Shown here: positions 1-9,256 of the stretch, one piece after another | Layout: the number at the start of each line of letters is the position of its first letter | Numbering within the stretch: position 1 is the stretch's first letter | Source of the DNA: Candidatus Methylobacter oryzae | GTDB lineage: Bacteria; Pseudomonadota; Gammaproteobacteria; Methylococcales; Methylomonadaceae | Direction: 5' to 3' | DNA length: 45,761 nt | NCBI GenBank assembly: GCA_945861405.1 | Contig: CAMAUL010000019.1 | Span: 1-45,761 of the forward strand | The notes under the pieces: model-generated | Database searches by the model: none | Told to the model about the DNA's origin: nothing | Seen by the model: only the letters and a program-made list of their open reading frames with translations | Translations under genes and position numbers: made by a program

Positions 1-73
1 GCAAATAATCCTGAACACACGGCGGCAAGATGTAGGGGGTATCCCGATCAATCAGGATGAATTGGGTAGCCAT
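1..73 (-). CDS. transposase, N-terminal fragment (runs off window)
   Basis: ATG at 71-73 on the minus strand opens a frame reading MATQFILIDRDTPYILPPCV and then QDYL before the window ends. The pattern 'ID.DTP.LPP..QDYL' resembles the start of IS1182/IS5-like DDE transposases. Only 24 codons are visible, so no catalytic residue can be checked. It is identical to the fragment at 45689-45761. Confidence 0.65.
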   Translation of the reverse strand, partial: MATQFILIDRDTPYILPPCVQDYL

Positions 74-143
74 TTTTGTTTTTGATTCCGTGTTTCGGTG
101 GGGCTATTTTAACACTTTTTGCACTGCAAAATCCGACAGTCTC
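1..143 (-). mobile_element. 5' end of an insertion sequence (IS1182/IS5-like), left copy
   Basis: This stretch is the exact reverse complement of 45619-45761. It holds the outer end of an IS and the first codons of its transposase, reading out of the window to the left. The matching block continues inward through CTAG (144-147) and two more bases. CTAG is a plausible target duplication of the YTAR type known in the IS5 superfamily. The inner end would begin GAGACTGTCGG. Family assignment rests only on the first 24 residues of the transposase, so it is tentative. Confidence 0.8.
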
Positions 144-147
144 CTAG

Positions 148-563
148 GGATGTCAAAATAAGCCTTCGCTAAAATATTCCATCGTCCCAAAAAAGTATTT
201 GGAAATTAAAAACACATGAAACCGTGGTGATGTAAGGCATTCAGCTCAATAGTGGGATCTCCTGATAGGTAATCGCACTTATTGATTGAAGAAATTAAAT
301 TCTTTATTCTAAAGGCACTTTATATATTCCATTACAGACAGCACTAGTAGGCCGTTCTGTTAAAAAATCATTATCAAAGTAATTCTGTTTACTTCAAGTT
401 TTGTGCGTTAGGAATCTGTCTGACTTGCCTAATATAGATGCTTTGATATTTTATGATTTTGCACCTTAGATGGTCTACTAGACGAAACCAGCGTCGTAGG
501 TATCATCAATTCACAGAATACGGATGTTTTTCTAAATGTGTTTTTATTTAATGGGAAGGAAGC
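148..563. other. intergenic leader upstream of the polysaccharide operon
   Basis: About 415 bases without a supportable gene lie between the left IS and the dehydrogenase gene. The stretch is AT-rich and probably holds the promoter of the operon; TTGCCT near 426 followed about 16 bases later by TATTTT is a weak sigma70-like candidate. No clear ops/RfaH element, riboswitch or repeat was recognised. The cluster may originally have extended further left, since the IS cuts the view here. Confidence 0.4.
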
Positions 564-1841
564 ATGTTAGATCTAGCAAAAATTAAGCTTTGCGTTATTG
601 GATTAGGTTATGTGGGTTTGCCTTTGGCAGTTGAATTTGGCAAGCGTTATCAGACCATCGGCTTCGATATCAATAGCGTTCGAGTTGCAGAATTAAGATC
701 CGGCAAGGATCACACACTTGAAGTTGATAAAGCTGAACTGACTGAAGCAAAGCAATTAATGTTTACCAATCAGCTGGAAGATATTGCGAACTGTAATACT
801 TATATCGTTACTGTTCCGACTCCGGTAGACAAGCATAAACGACCTGACCTTACGCCACTGATCAAGGCCAGCGAAACACTGGGTAAAGTCGTTAGTAAAG
901 GCGACGTGGTTATTTATGAGTCTACAGTTTATCCTGGCGCAACTGAAGAAGAGTGCGTTCCTGTTATTGAGCGTGTTTCTGGATTAACATTTAATCTCGA
1001 CTTCTTCGTTGGCTATAGCCCAGAGCGGATTAATCCTGGCGACAAGCAACACCGATTCACGACCATAAAAAAAGTGACCTCCGGGTCTACTCCGGATACA
1101 GCAGATTTTGTTGATTCACTCTATGCCAGTGTTGTAGTTGCAGGTACCTATAAAGCTTGTTCCATTAAAGTCGCGGAAGCTGCCAAAGTTATAGAAAACA
1201 CTCAACGCGATCTTAATATTGCCTTGATTAATGAGCTTGCGATTATCTTTAAGCGCATGGGTATTGATACCGAAGCGGTACTGGAAGCAGCGGGTACCAA
1301 ATGGAATTTCCTGCCTTTCAGGCCTGGCTTGGTTGGTGGACACTGCATTGGTGTTGACCCTTATTACCTGACACACAAAGCCCAAGAGCTAGGCTACCAC
1401 CCTGAAATTATTTTAGCAGGTCGACGTATCAACGATGGCATGGGTGCTTATGTTGCTGAACAGGTACTGCGTTTGATGACTATAAAGCGTATTCAAGTGG
1501 TCGATTCCCGGATTTTGGTGTTGGGATTGGCTTTTAAAGAAAACTGTCCTGATCTGCGCAACAGTAAGGTCATCGATATTATTTCCGAACTTCAAACTTT
1601 AAACATAGGTATCGATGTTTATGATCCTTGGGTGGATGCCGGTGATGCGTCGCGGGAATATGGTGTTGAACCAATCAAATCACCTGAGCCGGGAACCTAC
1701 GATGCTGTAATTCTGGCGGTTGCACATCAGCAATTTAAAGAAATGGGCATTGATGGCATTCGGGCTTTGGCAAAACCTGAGCACGTTATTTTTGATGTCA
1801 AATACCTATTTGATGCTAATGCCGTTGACGGTCGTTTGTAA
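564..1841 (+). CDS. tviB: UDP-N-acetyl-hexosamine 6-dehydrogenase, TviB/WbpO family
   Basis: Predicted cytoplasmic enzyme that oxidises C6 of a UDP-N-acetylhexosamine in two NAD-dependent steps to the uronic acid. The Rossmann motif GLGYVG is at residues 13-18, YSPER at 151-155, the conserved lysine in EAAKVIEN at about 208, and the catalytic cysteine is Cys261 in [11 protein letters not shown]. Length (425 aa) is normal for the family. GGAAGGA about 6 bases upstream of the ATG supports this start. It heads the operon, followed after 45 bases by an epimerase and then an asparagine-synthetase-like amidotransferase, the same functional trio as WbpO/WbpP/WbpS in Pseudomonas O6 or WbtE/F/H in Francisella. 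UDP-GlcNAc versus UDP-GalNAc as substrate cannot be told from sequence; UDP-glucose is less likely. Confidence 0.9.
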   Translation: MLDLAKIKLCVIGLGYVGLPLAVEFGKRYQTIGFDINSVRVAELRSGKDHTLEVDKAELTEAKQLMFTNQLEDIANCNTYIVTVPTPVDKHKRPDLTPLIKASETLGKVVSKGDVVIYESTVYPGATEEECVPVIERVSGLTFNLDFFVGYSPERINPGDKQHRFTTIKKVTSGSTPDTADFVDSLYASVVVAGTYKACSIKVAEAAKVIENTQRDLNIALINELAIIFKRMGIDTEAVLEAAGTKWNFLPFRPGLVGGHCIGVDPYYLTHKAQELGYHPEIILAGRRINDGMGAYVAEQVLRLMTIKRIQVVDSRILVLGLAFKENCPDLRNSKVIDIISELQTLNIGIDVYDPWVDAGDASREYGVEPIKSPEPGTYDAVILAVAHQQFKEMGIDGIRALAKPEHVIFDVKYLFDANAVDGRL

Positions 1842-1886
1842 CATGACGATTCTTTTTGATGTTTCACCTTTTACTTTTTACTTGTT

Positions 1887-2894
1887 ATGAAAATTTTGAT
1901 TACAGGTACTGCCGGATTTATCGCAAGCCACTTAGCCATTCTTTTACTGGAAAGAGGCGATGAAGTTATTGGCATAGACAACGTCAACGATTATTACGAT
2001 ACAAATCTCAAAGAGATGCGTTTGAAGCGTCTCAAGAGTTATTCCGGCTTTACGGAAATTCGTGTCGGTATCCATGACCGTGCTGCGATGGAGCAAGTTT
2101 TCGCACAGCATAAACCGCAACGTGTGGTTAATTTGGCGGCACAGGCAGGCGTACGTTATTCACTCCAAAACCCTTACGCCTATGTCGATTCTAATGTGCT
2201 TGGCTTTGTCAATATATTGGAGGGTTGCAGACATCATGGCGTTGAACATCTTGTTTATGCGTCGTCAAGCTCTGTCTATGGTTCCAACACCCTAATGCCA
2301 TTTTCGGTGCATCATAATGTTGATCACCCCATTAGCCTTTATGCGGCTAGCAAAAAGGCTAATGAACTGATGGCCCATACTTACAGCCATCTCTTTGATC
2401 TTCCAACGACCGGGTTGCGTTTTTTCACCGTTTATGGCCCTTGGGGGCGGCCTGATATGGCATTGTTTTTATTTGCCAAGGCTATTTCAGAAGGCAAACC
2501 TATTGATGTCTTTAACCACGGCAAAATGCAACGCGACTTCACCTACATTGATGACATTGTTGAAGGTGTTACTCGAGTTCTAGATAACGTACCGCAAAGT
2601 AATTCGGCATGGAATGCTAATTCTCCAGACCCTGGAACCAGTTCTGCACCCTATAAAATCTACAATATCGGTAACAACAACCCTGTTGAATTGATGCACC
2701 TAATAAGTGTATTGGAAAAAAATCTCGGCAAGGTAGCAGAAAAGAATTATCTACCCATGCAGCCCGGTGATGTACCCAAGACTTATGCCGATGTTGATGA
2801 CCTGATACGGGATGTCGGCTTTAAGCCAGCCACAGCTATTGAGTCTGGCGTTGAGCGTTTTGTTGATTGGTATCGTAGTTATTATGAAATTTGA
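1887..2894 (+). CDS. NAD-dependent UDP-sugar 4-epimerase (UDP-glucuronate epimerase family)
   Basis: Extended short-chain dehydrogenase of 335 aa, predicted to invert C4 of a UDP-uronic acid or UDP-HexNAc. The catalytic YxxxK is Tyr152-Lys156 ([10 protein letters not shown]), with the upstream serine cluster YASSSSVYG at 124-132. The N-terminal NAD motif reads TGTAGFIA instead of the usual TGxxGFIG, so the third glycine is Ala13; this is unusual but tolerated in some SDR enzymes. The start of the protein and the NDYYD segment at 34-38 match CapI/UDP-GlcA 4-epimerases. It sits between the dehydrogenase and the amidotransferase, so it probably makes the galacto-configured uronate precursor. No good Shine-Dalgarno precedes the ATG. 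Confidence 0.85.
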   Translation: MKILITGTAGFIASHLAILLLERGDEVIGIDNVNDYYDTNLKEMRLKRLKSYSGFTEIRVGIHDRAAMEQVFAQHKPQRVVNLAAQAGVRYSLQNPYAYVDSNVLGFVNILEGCRHHGVEHLVYASSSSVYGSNTLMPFSVHHNVDHPISLYAASKKANELMAHTYSHLFDLPTTGLRFFTVYGPWGRPDMALFLFAKAISEGKPIDVFNHGKMQRDFTYIDDIVEGVTRVLDNVPQSNSAWNANSPDPGTSSAPYKIYNIGNNNPVELMHLISVLEKNLGKVAEKNYLPMQPGDVPKTYADVDDLIRDVGFKPATAIESGVERFVDWYRSYYEI

Positions 2895-2929
2895 ATTGAC
2901 TTAAATATCAATATGTTAAGGGAAAAATT

Positions 2930-4837
2930 ATGTGTGGAATAGTGGGATATTGGTCTAACGACCCGAATTTTGGCGGAGAACTTACCAGAGCGCTTGCTGC
3001 CATTCATCATCGTGGGCCGGATGATGAGGGAATATGGTATGGAAACGGTATTGCATTAGGACATCGGAGGCTATCCATTCTCGACCTCTCGACTGCCGGT
3101 CACCAACCCATGCTCAGTAAGGATGGCAGGTTTGTTATGGTTTTCAATGGCGAGGTTTATAACTACCGTACTATTCGCAAAGAACTCGAAGCATTAGGGC
3201 ATCAGTTTCATGGTACCGGTGATTCGGAAGTGTTACTTGTGGCACTCGCTCATTGGGGAGTGGAGAGCGCGGTGCGCCGGTTTATTGGTATGTTTGCCAT
3301 TGCCTTGTGGGATAAACAAGAAAAAACGCTGAGTTTGATCCGTGATCGCCTAGGGGTAAAGCCGCTTTATTATGGATGGGATGGTAAAAATATCTGTTTT
3401 AGCTCGGAACTGAAAGCATTGCGGGAACTGACTGGGTTTAAGGTGGAAATAGATCGAACTGCCTTGGGTGAATATTTTCAATTTGGTTATATCAACGCGC
3501 CTCGTAGTATCTACCGCAATGTTTTCAAAGTCATGCCGGGATGTTGGGTTCGATTTGATCAGTCTGGTAATAAAACCGAGCACCAATACTGGTCTGTACT
3601 GGATGCGTTGACCCAGCCTCTAACAGGAAGCGAGGATGAGCTGGCTGACCAATTGGAATCCCTATTAGTCGATGCCTTTTCGCTACGCATGGTGTCGGAT
3701 GTTCCAGTTGGGGTATTCCTTTCCGGCGGGGTGGATTCCTCTGTACTTGCCGCGTTGTTACAAAAAGACCGGCAAAATCCAATCCACACCTTCACCATAG
3801 GTTTCAATGAAGCTCATGTGGATGAGTCGATCCATGCCAAACGGGTTGCTGAGTATTTAGGGACTAGACACACTGAACTTATTCTCGGCACTGATCAGGC
3901 CAAGCATATCCTGCCCAATTGGTCAAAACTTTACGATGAACCTTTCGCCGATTCGTCGGGTATTCCAACTTATCTGGTTTCACGAATGGCAGGGGAGCAG
4001 GTCAAGGTGGTGTTATCTGCGGATGGTGGGGATGAGTTGTTCAGCGGATATAACGCTTACAACAGCACGATTCATGGATGGGGGCGACGAAACCGTTTCC
4101 CATCTTTGGTCAGAGGAATAGCCGGCGGAGTGCTGAAACGGTTGCCACTGGAAACTATCAATACGATATTGGATTTCTCGCCGCTATCAGCTCAAATGCG
4201 CAATTTGGTTAAAGATAAAACGACTTGGAAAGCCAATCGCATCATGGATTGGGTGTGTACTGACAAGCCGGGCGTCTATTATGAGCGTTCTATGGCCCAT
4301 TGGCAGCCCCAGGAAATCAGTAGTTTGCTTGGCAGTTATTCGCCTCCACGCGAACGAAGTGATTTCTACCCCGGAGAATTGGCAGAACAGCTCTGTCTGT
4401 GGGATCTACACAATTATCTGCCCGGCGACATCCTCGCCAAAGTGGATCGCGCCACCATGGCTGCCAGCATAGAAGGCCGCGAACCCTTGATTGATCATCG
4501 AGTGGTGGAGTTCGCTTTCCGGTTGCCCTTGTCGATGCGTCGAGGCAGTCTGGGAGGCAAACATTTGCTCAAGAAGGTGTTGTACAAACACGTTCCGCGC
4601 GAATTGGTGGATCGCCCCAAGCAGGGATTTGGCATACCTTTGGCATCATGGCTGCAGGGTGACATGAGTTACATGCTGGATGAATATCTTAATCAGGAAC
4701 GAATTCGTAGCGAAGGTCTGCTGGACGATGTGGCCGTGCATCGTATCGTGCGCGGCTTTAAGCAAGGTCATGACAAATTGGCCAACAAAGTTTGGTCGTT
4801 ATTGGCCTTTCAGATATGGCATGAGGCTTGGGGGTAG
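2930..4837 (+). CDS. asnB: AsnB-type glutamine-dependent amidotransferase (uronamide-forming candidate)
   Basis: Two-domain protein of 635 aa. The N-terminal Ntn glutaminase starts directly with MCGIVGYW, so Cys2 is the nucleophile, and the C-terminal ATP-pyrophosphatase domain has the PP-loop SGGVDSS at 265-271. Asparagine synthetase makes asparagine from aspartate, but homologues inside O-antigen clusters (WbpS, WbtH) are proposed to amidate HexNAc uronic acids. Its place 35 bases behind the dehydrogenase and epimerase favours the sugar role here. AAGGGA about 8 bases before the ATG is a usable ribosome site. Sequence alone cannot exclude plain asparagine synthesis. Confidence 0.88.
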   Translation: MCGIVGYWSNDPNFGGELTRALAAIHHRGPDDEGIWYGNGIALGHRRLSILDLSTAGHQPMLSKDGRFVMVFNGEVYNYRTIRKELEALGHQFHGTGDSEVLLVALAHWGVESAVRRFIGMFAIALWDKQEKTLSLIRDRLGVKPLYYGWDGKNICFSSELKALRELTGFKVEIDRTALGEYFQFGYINAPRSIYRNVFKVMPGCWVRFDQSGNKTEHQYWSVLDALTQPLTGSEDELADQLESLLVDAFSLRMVSDVPVGVFLSGGVDSSVLAALLQKDRQNPIHTFTIGFNEAHVDESIHAKRVAEYLGTRHTELILGTDQAKHILPNWSKLYDEPFADSSGIPTYLVSRMAGEQVKVVLSADGGDELFSGYNAYNSTIHGWGRRNRFPSLVRGIAGGVLKRLPLETINTILDFSPLSAQMRNLVKDKTTWKANRIMDWVCTDKPGVYYERSMAHWQPQEISSLLGSYSPPRERSDFYPGELAEQLCLWDLHNYLPGDILAKVDRATMAASIEGREPLIDHRVVEFAFRLPLSMRRGSLGGKHLLKKVLYKHVPRELVDRPKQGFGIPLASWLQGDMSYMLDEYLNQERIRSEGLLDDVAVHRIVRGFKQGHDKLANKVWSLLAFQIWHEAWG

Positions 4838-4905
4838 CAGATGACAAGACTCATTTATAACTCACATTACATCCGAAATAATGGTTCTTGAGCTAGGTAT
4901 TGGAT

Positions 4906-5640
4906 ATGAATAAATTTGAATTGCGTCAGAAACACCAGCTAGCAATACTTGCCGATTCTGGGCATACGGTACAGAAAGAAGCATGTATTCTTGATTTCGG
5001 CTGTGGAGAAGGTGGTGCAGCCAGTGCATTTCGTGCTGCTGGATTTGATGCGTTTGGTTGCGATATCTCATTTAACGATACAAAAGAGATTAAGCGGCTC
5101 GTGGAGACTGGTGTGGTACGAGCGATACAAAGTGAACCTTATCGCTTGCCGTACGAAGATAATACATTCGATGCTGTGTTCTCGGATCAAGTTTTCGAGC
5201 ATGTTCAGAATTATCCGGAAGCGATTGCGGAATTACACCGTGTCATGAAACCAGGTGGGGTGGCGCTGCATATTTTTCCTTCGCGCTGGGGGATTATTGA
5301 ACCACATGTATTCGTTCCATTTGGAACATGGTGTCGCAATATGATCTGGTTAAAGTTGTGGGCAATGATCGGCATCCGTAATGGATTTCAATTAGGCATG
5401 AATGCCAAGCAGGTTGCCGAAAATAATTATCGGTATTTGACTCAATATACGAACTACCTTCCTCGCCGTAGAGTTTTGGAAGAATTTAAGGCCGTTTTTC
5501 GTGAAGCCCAATTCAGAGAGGATCTTTTCTTGAAACACTCGCGGCGCGGCAGATATGTCTACATGCTGAATCGATTGATTCCTATTTTATTATGGCTATA
5601 CAGACAGGAAAGTAACACTGTAATTGTACTGAAAAAGTGA
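4906..5640 (+). CDS. class I SAM-dependent methyltransferase (methyltransf_11 type)
   Basis: About 244 aa. Motif I is ILDFGCGEGG (near residue 27), followed by an acidic residue in GCDIS, then DAVFSDQVFEHV and the LHRVMKPGG segment, as in Rossmann methyltransferases of the type-11 group. The substrate is unknown; its position points to a sugar or a lipid-linked intermediate. ATG at 4906 was preferred over the TTG at 4900 because it is a standard start with AGG about 9 bases upstream. The C terminus carries a hydrophobic stretch (LIPILLWLY) that could touch the membrane. Confidence 0.8.
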   Translation: MNKFELRQKHQLAILADSGHTVQKEACILDFGCGEGGAASAFRAAGFDAFGCDISFNDTKEIKRLVETGVVRAIQSEPYRLPYEDNTFDAVFSDQVFEHVQNYPEAIAELHRVMKPGGVALHIFPSRWGIIEPHVFVPFGTWCRNMIWLKLWAMIGIRNGFQLGMNAKQVAENNYRYLTQYTNYLPRRRVLEEFKAVFREAQFREDLFLKHSRRGRYVYMLNRLIPILLWLYRQESNTVIVLKK

Positions 5641-5674
5641 TTTCTTAATATCAGTTGTGTAATAGACAGGAAAT

Positions 5675-5830
5675 TTGGATGGAAAAATTGAATCTTATTT
5701 TAGAGCAGCTATTTTGGTGTTGGCTTTGGGATATATCGTAGTGTTGAGCGTTGCTATTGCCAAGCGACTTGAAAATATACAGGAAAACCTATTTGCAAGG
5801 GCCGCCACCCTGTGGATTAGAGGAGAATGA
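5675..5830 (+). CDS. small single-pass membrane protein (51 aa, TTG start), unrecognised
   Basis: A 51-codon frame begins at TTG 5675, with ACAGGA about 5 bases before it and an in-frame TAG at 5663. It ends with TGA at 5828-5830, one base before the ATG of the next glycosyltransferase. The product has one hydrophobic helix (FRAAILVLALGYIVVLSVAI, about residues 9-28), then a charged amphipathic tail KRLENIQENLFARAATLW. It fits the gap between its neighbours exactly, which suggests a translationally coupled small protein, perhaps anchoring a glycosyltransferase. I recognise no family, and the non-ATG start keeps confidence low. Confidence 0.4.
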   Translation: MDGKIESYFRAAILVLALGYIVVLSVAIAKRLENIQENLFARAATLWIRGE

Positions 5831-5831
5831 G

Positions 5832-6983
5832 ATGAGTGAGCAAATAATGCGTATTGTTTTTGTCATCCATGGTTTGTGCCGTGGCGGCGCAGAAGCGCAA
5901 CTGGTTTATCTTACACGGGAGTTGGCACAACGCGGTCATGCCGTAGCTATCTACATTCTTAATGGTGAGTTGGATCGTTTGCCGGAATTGGAAGGCAGTG
6001 GCGTACACATTGAAGTCGATCAGAAACGTATGAAACTTGATCTTCGGTTGCTGTTGCGTTTGGCGCGTTACATCCGACAATTTCGTGCCGATGTGGTACA
6101 GGGGTTTCTTTATGACGGCAACTTTTACGGACGTTTGGCGGCGAGAATGGTCGGCGTACCAGCTTTCGATTCCGAACGTAGCGATAATTATCAGCTCAAT
6201 CGCTTTCAAAAGCTGGGTGAGCTGTTTACCCGTCACCTCACGCAAGGCGTTGTGGCAAACAGCCACTCAGGTGCATGTTTTGCTCAGCGTCTTTATCATT
6301 TTCCAGAAAACCGGATGCATGTGGTATGGAACGGTATCCCAATACACGCTGTGGATATGCGAGTTGCGACTGACTCTGACGATTACCGACAGGTTTTTTT
6401 TAAGCGTAGCGATGTGCGTATCGCTGTATTGGTGGGTAATATCAAACCGGCTAAAGATTATGACTTGGCGCTGGAGGTGGCTAATGACTTGCTTTCTCGC
6501 GATGAAAATTGGCGTGTGTTGTTGGTTGGCGACGATATTTTCGGCGCTGAATCGTATAAACAGGCAATCCTGCAACGCTACGAATGCCATCCATACCGCG
6601 ACCGTATCGTATTTGCCGGACGGCGTACCGATGTGCTGGAGATTGTCAAACAATGCGAGGTGTTGTTTTCCACTTCTTTGCTCGAAGGATTTCCCAATGT
6701 GGTATTGGAAGCGATGGCGGTGGGAACGCCAGTGGTCAGTACGGAATACTCAGACATCCGCATGATATTGCCTAATGCCTGGCAAGTGGTGGGACAGCGA
6801 GATTCTGCCTTACTGGCTGATGCCATTCAGCAGGTATCTCAATTACGAGCTTCCGTTGCAGCGGATCAACGCAGCTGGGTAGAAGACAATGCCAGCACAA
6901 CCATATCGACGAACCGGTTACTGAAAGTTTATCAACAACAGGGTATTTCATGCATTGATATGTGTAAACGGGAGCAATATTAA
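5832..6983 (+). CDS. glycosyltransferase family 4
   Basis: About 383 aa from ATG 5832; AGGAG at 5821-5825 supports this start, and the in-frame TTG 81 bases further upstream lacks such a site. The N-terminal GT-B half starts MRIVFVIHGLCRGGAEAQLV, typical of nucleotide-sugar glycosyltransferases acting on the cytoplasmic face. The C-terminal half has the donor-binding segment LEGFPNVVLEAMAVGTPVVS with its E-x7-E arrangement. It should add one sugar to the lipid-linked repeat unit; donor and acceptor cannot be read from sequence. Confidence 0.87.
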   Translation: MSEQIMRIVFVIHGLCRGGAEAQLVYLTRELAQRGHAVAIYILNGELDRLPELEGSGVHIEVDQKRMKLDLRLLLRLARYIRQFRADVVQGFLYDGNFYGRLAARMVGVPAFDSERSDNYQLNRFQKLGELFTRHLTQGVVANSHSGACFAQRLYHFPENRMHVVWNGIPIHAVDMRVATDSDDYRQVFFKRSDVRIAVLVGNIKPAKDYDLALEVANDLLSRDENWRVLLVGDDIFGAESYKQAILQRYECHPYRDRIVFAGRRTDVLEIVKQCEVLFSTSLLEGFPNVVLEAMAVGTPVVSTEYSDIRMILPNAWQVVGQRDSALLADAIQQVSQLRASVAADQRSWVEDNASTTISTNRLLKVYQQQGISCIDMCKREQY

Positions 6984-6985
6984 TT

Positions 6986-8113
6986 GTGAACATTAAACCG
7001 AGTATCTGTTTTGTCGCACCTAAAATTTATCCAGTTCTAGCTCGTGATCGCAATATTAAAATAGTAGGCGGGGCAGAGGTGCAACAGAGCATATTGGCGC
7101 GAGCCTTTGCCGCCACTGGTTATCGTGTCACTGTGGCTTGCGAGGATGTAGGTCAGCAGGAAGCTATTGAGGTGGATCGCGTAACGGTGCATAACACCTT
7201 TCGTCCTAAGTCCGGCTTGCCGATATTGCGTTTTTTTCATCCCCACATCAGTTTAACTTGGCGTGCGTTAGCAAGAGCCGATGCGGATATTTATTACCAG
7301 CGTGGTTGTGGAATATTAACCGGCATTGTTGCGGCATTTTGCCGGGTGCACCGGAGGCGATTTGTGTTTGCGGGAGCGCATGACCAGGATTTTGATTGGA
7401 AATTGCCCAAAGTGAAAAAAATACAAGATAAATTCATATTTCGCTGGGGGATTCGAAATGCTGATGCTGTGGTAGTGCAAAATGCGCAGCAATTAGATAT
7501 GGCTGGAGCATCGGGTTTTAATCCTATTTTGATTGGCAGTTGCTATCTAAAGCCAGCTAATGCAAGTCTGTCGAGACAAGGCTATGTTTTATGGGTAGCG
7601 CGGTTTTGTTCATGGAAGCGACCGGAAATATTTATCGAATTGGCCCGTCGCCTTCCTCAATTTAATTTTCGAATGGTTGGTGGGGCAGGCTCTGAAGCGG
7701 GGGAGGCTGGTTTTTTTGAAACGATTAAACAGCAGGCAGTGAATGTGCATAATTTGGAATTTGTCGGCTTTGTGCCTCATGCTGATGTGGAGCGGGAATT
7801 TGATGGGGCTCGGATCTTTGTCAATACATCTGAAGCGGAGGGCTTTCCCAATACTTTTTTGCAGACTTGGGCCCGCAGTATACCAACTGTAAGTTTTGTA
7901 CAATCCGCTTTAGATAAAGATGGTAAATCTATTGGCAGAGCAGTACAGAATGTCGATGCACTGGCTCAGGCAGTAAGCGAACTAATGGAGGATGACGGGG
8001 TATGGCATCAGGAAGGAGAGCGTTGCCGACAGTATTTTGAGGCGCATCATTCGGTGCAGCAGTCTTTTGAAGCTTATGCCGTCCTCTTTACGCATTTAAT
8101 GGAGGGAAAATAA
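6986..8113 (+). CDS. glycosyltransferase family 4, first of two tandem paralogues
   Basis: A 375-aa GT-B enzyme starting at GTG 6986 with GGAG 11 bases upstream. The N terminus (CFVAPKIYPVL, then VGGAEVQQ) and the donor site EGFPNTFLQTWARSIPTVSF are shared with the next gene. In this motif the second acidic residue of the E-x7-E pair is replaced (FLQTWA), which is seen in a GT4 subset. Its stop overlaps the next start as TAATG at 8111-8115. Predicted to act in repeat-unit assembly; substrate unknown. Confidence 0.85.
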   Translation: MNIKPSICFVAPKIYPVLARDRNIKIVGGAEVQQSILARAFAATGYRVTVACEDVGQQEAIEVDRVTVHNTFRPKSGLPILRFFHPHISLTWRALARADADIYYQRGCGILTGIVAAFCRVHRRRFVFAGAHDQDFDWKLPKVKKIQDKFIFRWGIRNADAVVVQNAQQLDMAGASGFNPILIGSCYLKPANASLSRQGYVLWVARFCSWKRPEIFIELARRLPQFNFRMVGGAGSEAGEAGFFETIKQQAVNVHNLEFVGFVPHADVEREFDGARIFVNTSEAEGFPNTFLQTWARSIPTVSFVQSALDKDGKSIGRAVQNVDALAQAVSELMEDDGVWHQEGERCRQYFEAHHSVQQSFEAYAVLFTHLMEGK

Positions 8114-9252
8114 TGACGACTGATAAACCTCATATTTGCTTTGTGGCACCGAAAATCTATCCGGTATTACTTGGTGACAAATCAATAAAATCTGTTGGAG
8201 GGGCGGAAGTGCAGCAAGCGTTTATTGCGCGTAGATTGCACGATGCAGGCTACCGCGTTTCCGTTGCGTGCTTTGACTTTGGACAAGCGGATGATATGGA
8301 AATCGAGGGTATTCGTGTGTATAAAATCCACCAAAAAGGTCGGCGTATTCCTATCATTCGTAGTTTTCATCCGGATATGACAAGTGTTTGGGATGCTATG
8401 CGCAGGGCTGATGCAGACATCTATTTCCAGGAGTGTGCAGGTGCCCAGACAGCAGTTGCGGCTGCTTTTGCCCGCTGGAACAGGCGAAAATTTATCTATG
8501 CGGGAGCATGTGATAAAGATTTTATCCCGCATGACAAGATTGTGATAAAGCGTTGGCGGGATCGGCAGCTGTTCGGCCTGGGATTACGTTGGGCAGATGC
8601 TATTGTGGCGCAGAATCTCTGTCAGGTTGAGGCTTGCCGCCAATGGTACCGGCGCGAAGCGAATCTTATTGTTAATGGTTATTCTCCTCCACTGGAGGCT
8701 AAAGCGAATAGCAATGGCGCAATACTTTGGGTATCGATGATGCGCATTGGCAAGCGTCCGGACATAATGATTGATCTGGCTGAGCGGTTGCCCCACATTC
8801 GATTTCGTATGATCGGAGGACGCTCGACGAACGGCCTGGAAAACGAGTATTACGACTGTATCGAAGCGCGGGCTCAGACCTTATCCAATGTTGAATTCCT
8901 CGGGTTCGTGCCTTATGCAGAGGTAGAAAGATATTATGACGATGCCCGGTTGTTTGTCAGTACATCGGAGTATGAGGGCTTTCCTAACACCTTTTTACAA
9001 TGCTGGGCACGCGGAGTACCGACCGTTTCTTTTGTAGATTGCGGTGCGCGAGAAGGCGGTCATCCGGTGGGGGCGGTGGTTAACAATCTGGATGAAATGA
9101 CGGCAGTAGTTGACCGGTTTTGGCACGATGATGTTTATTTGGCAGCAGAGGGAGCGCGGGCGAAGGACTATTTTAACCGCAACCATACCCCTGAAATCGT
9201 GATCGCCAAATATTGTGAACTATTGGATCGCCTGATGGCGGAAAGGGTTTGA
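8113..9252 (+). CDS. glycosyltransferase family 4, second tandem paralogue
   Basis: A 379-aa enzyme, ATG 8113 overlapping the previous stop by one base, with GGAGGG about 7 bases upstream inside the previous gene. It aligns with its neighbour along the whole length: ICFVAPKIYPVL, VGGAEVQQ, a FHP segment near residue 88, RADADIY, and EGFPNTFLQCWARGVPTVSF. This is a tandem duplication that has diverged, so the two enzymes may add consecutive similar sugars with different linkages. It ends 4 bases before the flippase-polymerase gene. Confidence 0.86.
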   Translation: MTTDKPHICFVAPKIYPVLLGDKSIKSVGGAEVQQAFIARRLHDAGYRVSVACFDFGQADDMEIEGIRVYKIHQKGRRIPIIRSFHPDMTSVWDAMRRADADIYFQECAGAQTAVAAAFARWNRRKFIYAGACDKDFIPHDKIVIKRWRDRQLFGLGLRWADAIVAQNLCQVEACRQWYRREANLIVNGYSPPLEAKANSNGAILWVSMMRIGKRPDIMIDLAERLPHIRFRMIGGRSTNGLENEYYDCIEARAQTLSNVEFLGFVPYAEVERYYDDARLFVSTSEYEGFPNTFLQCWARGVPTVSFVDCGAREGGHPVGAVVNNLDEMTAVVDRFWHDDVYLAAEGARAKDYFNRNHTPEIVIAKYCELLDRLMAERV

Positions 9253-9256
9253 GATA

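Noticed and set aside
148-563. Possible JUMPstart/ops element before the polysaccharide operon (GCGTCGTAGGTAT near 490)
   Set aside because: It does not keep the GGCGGTAG core of ops.
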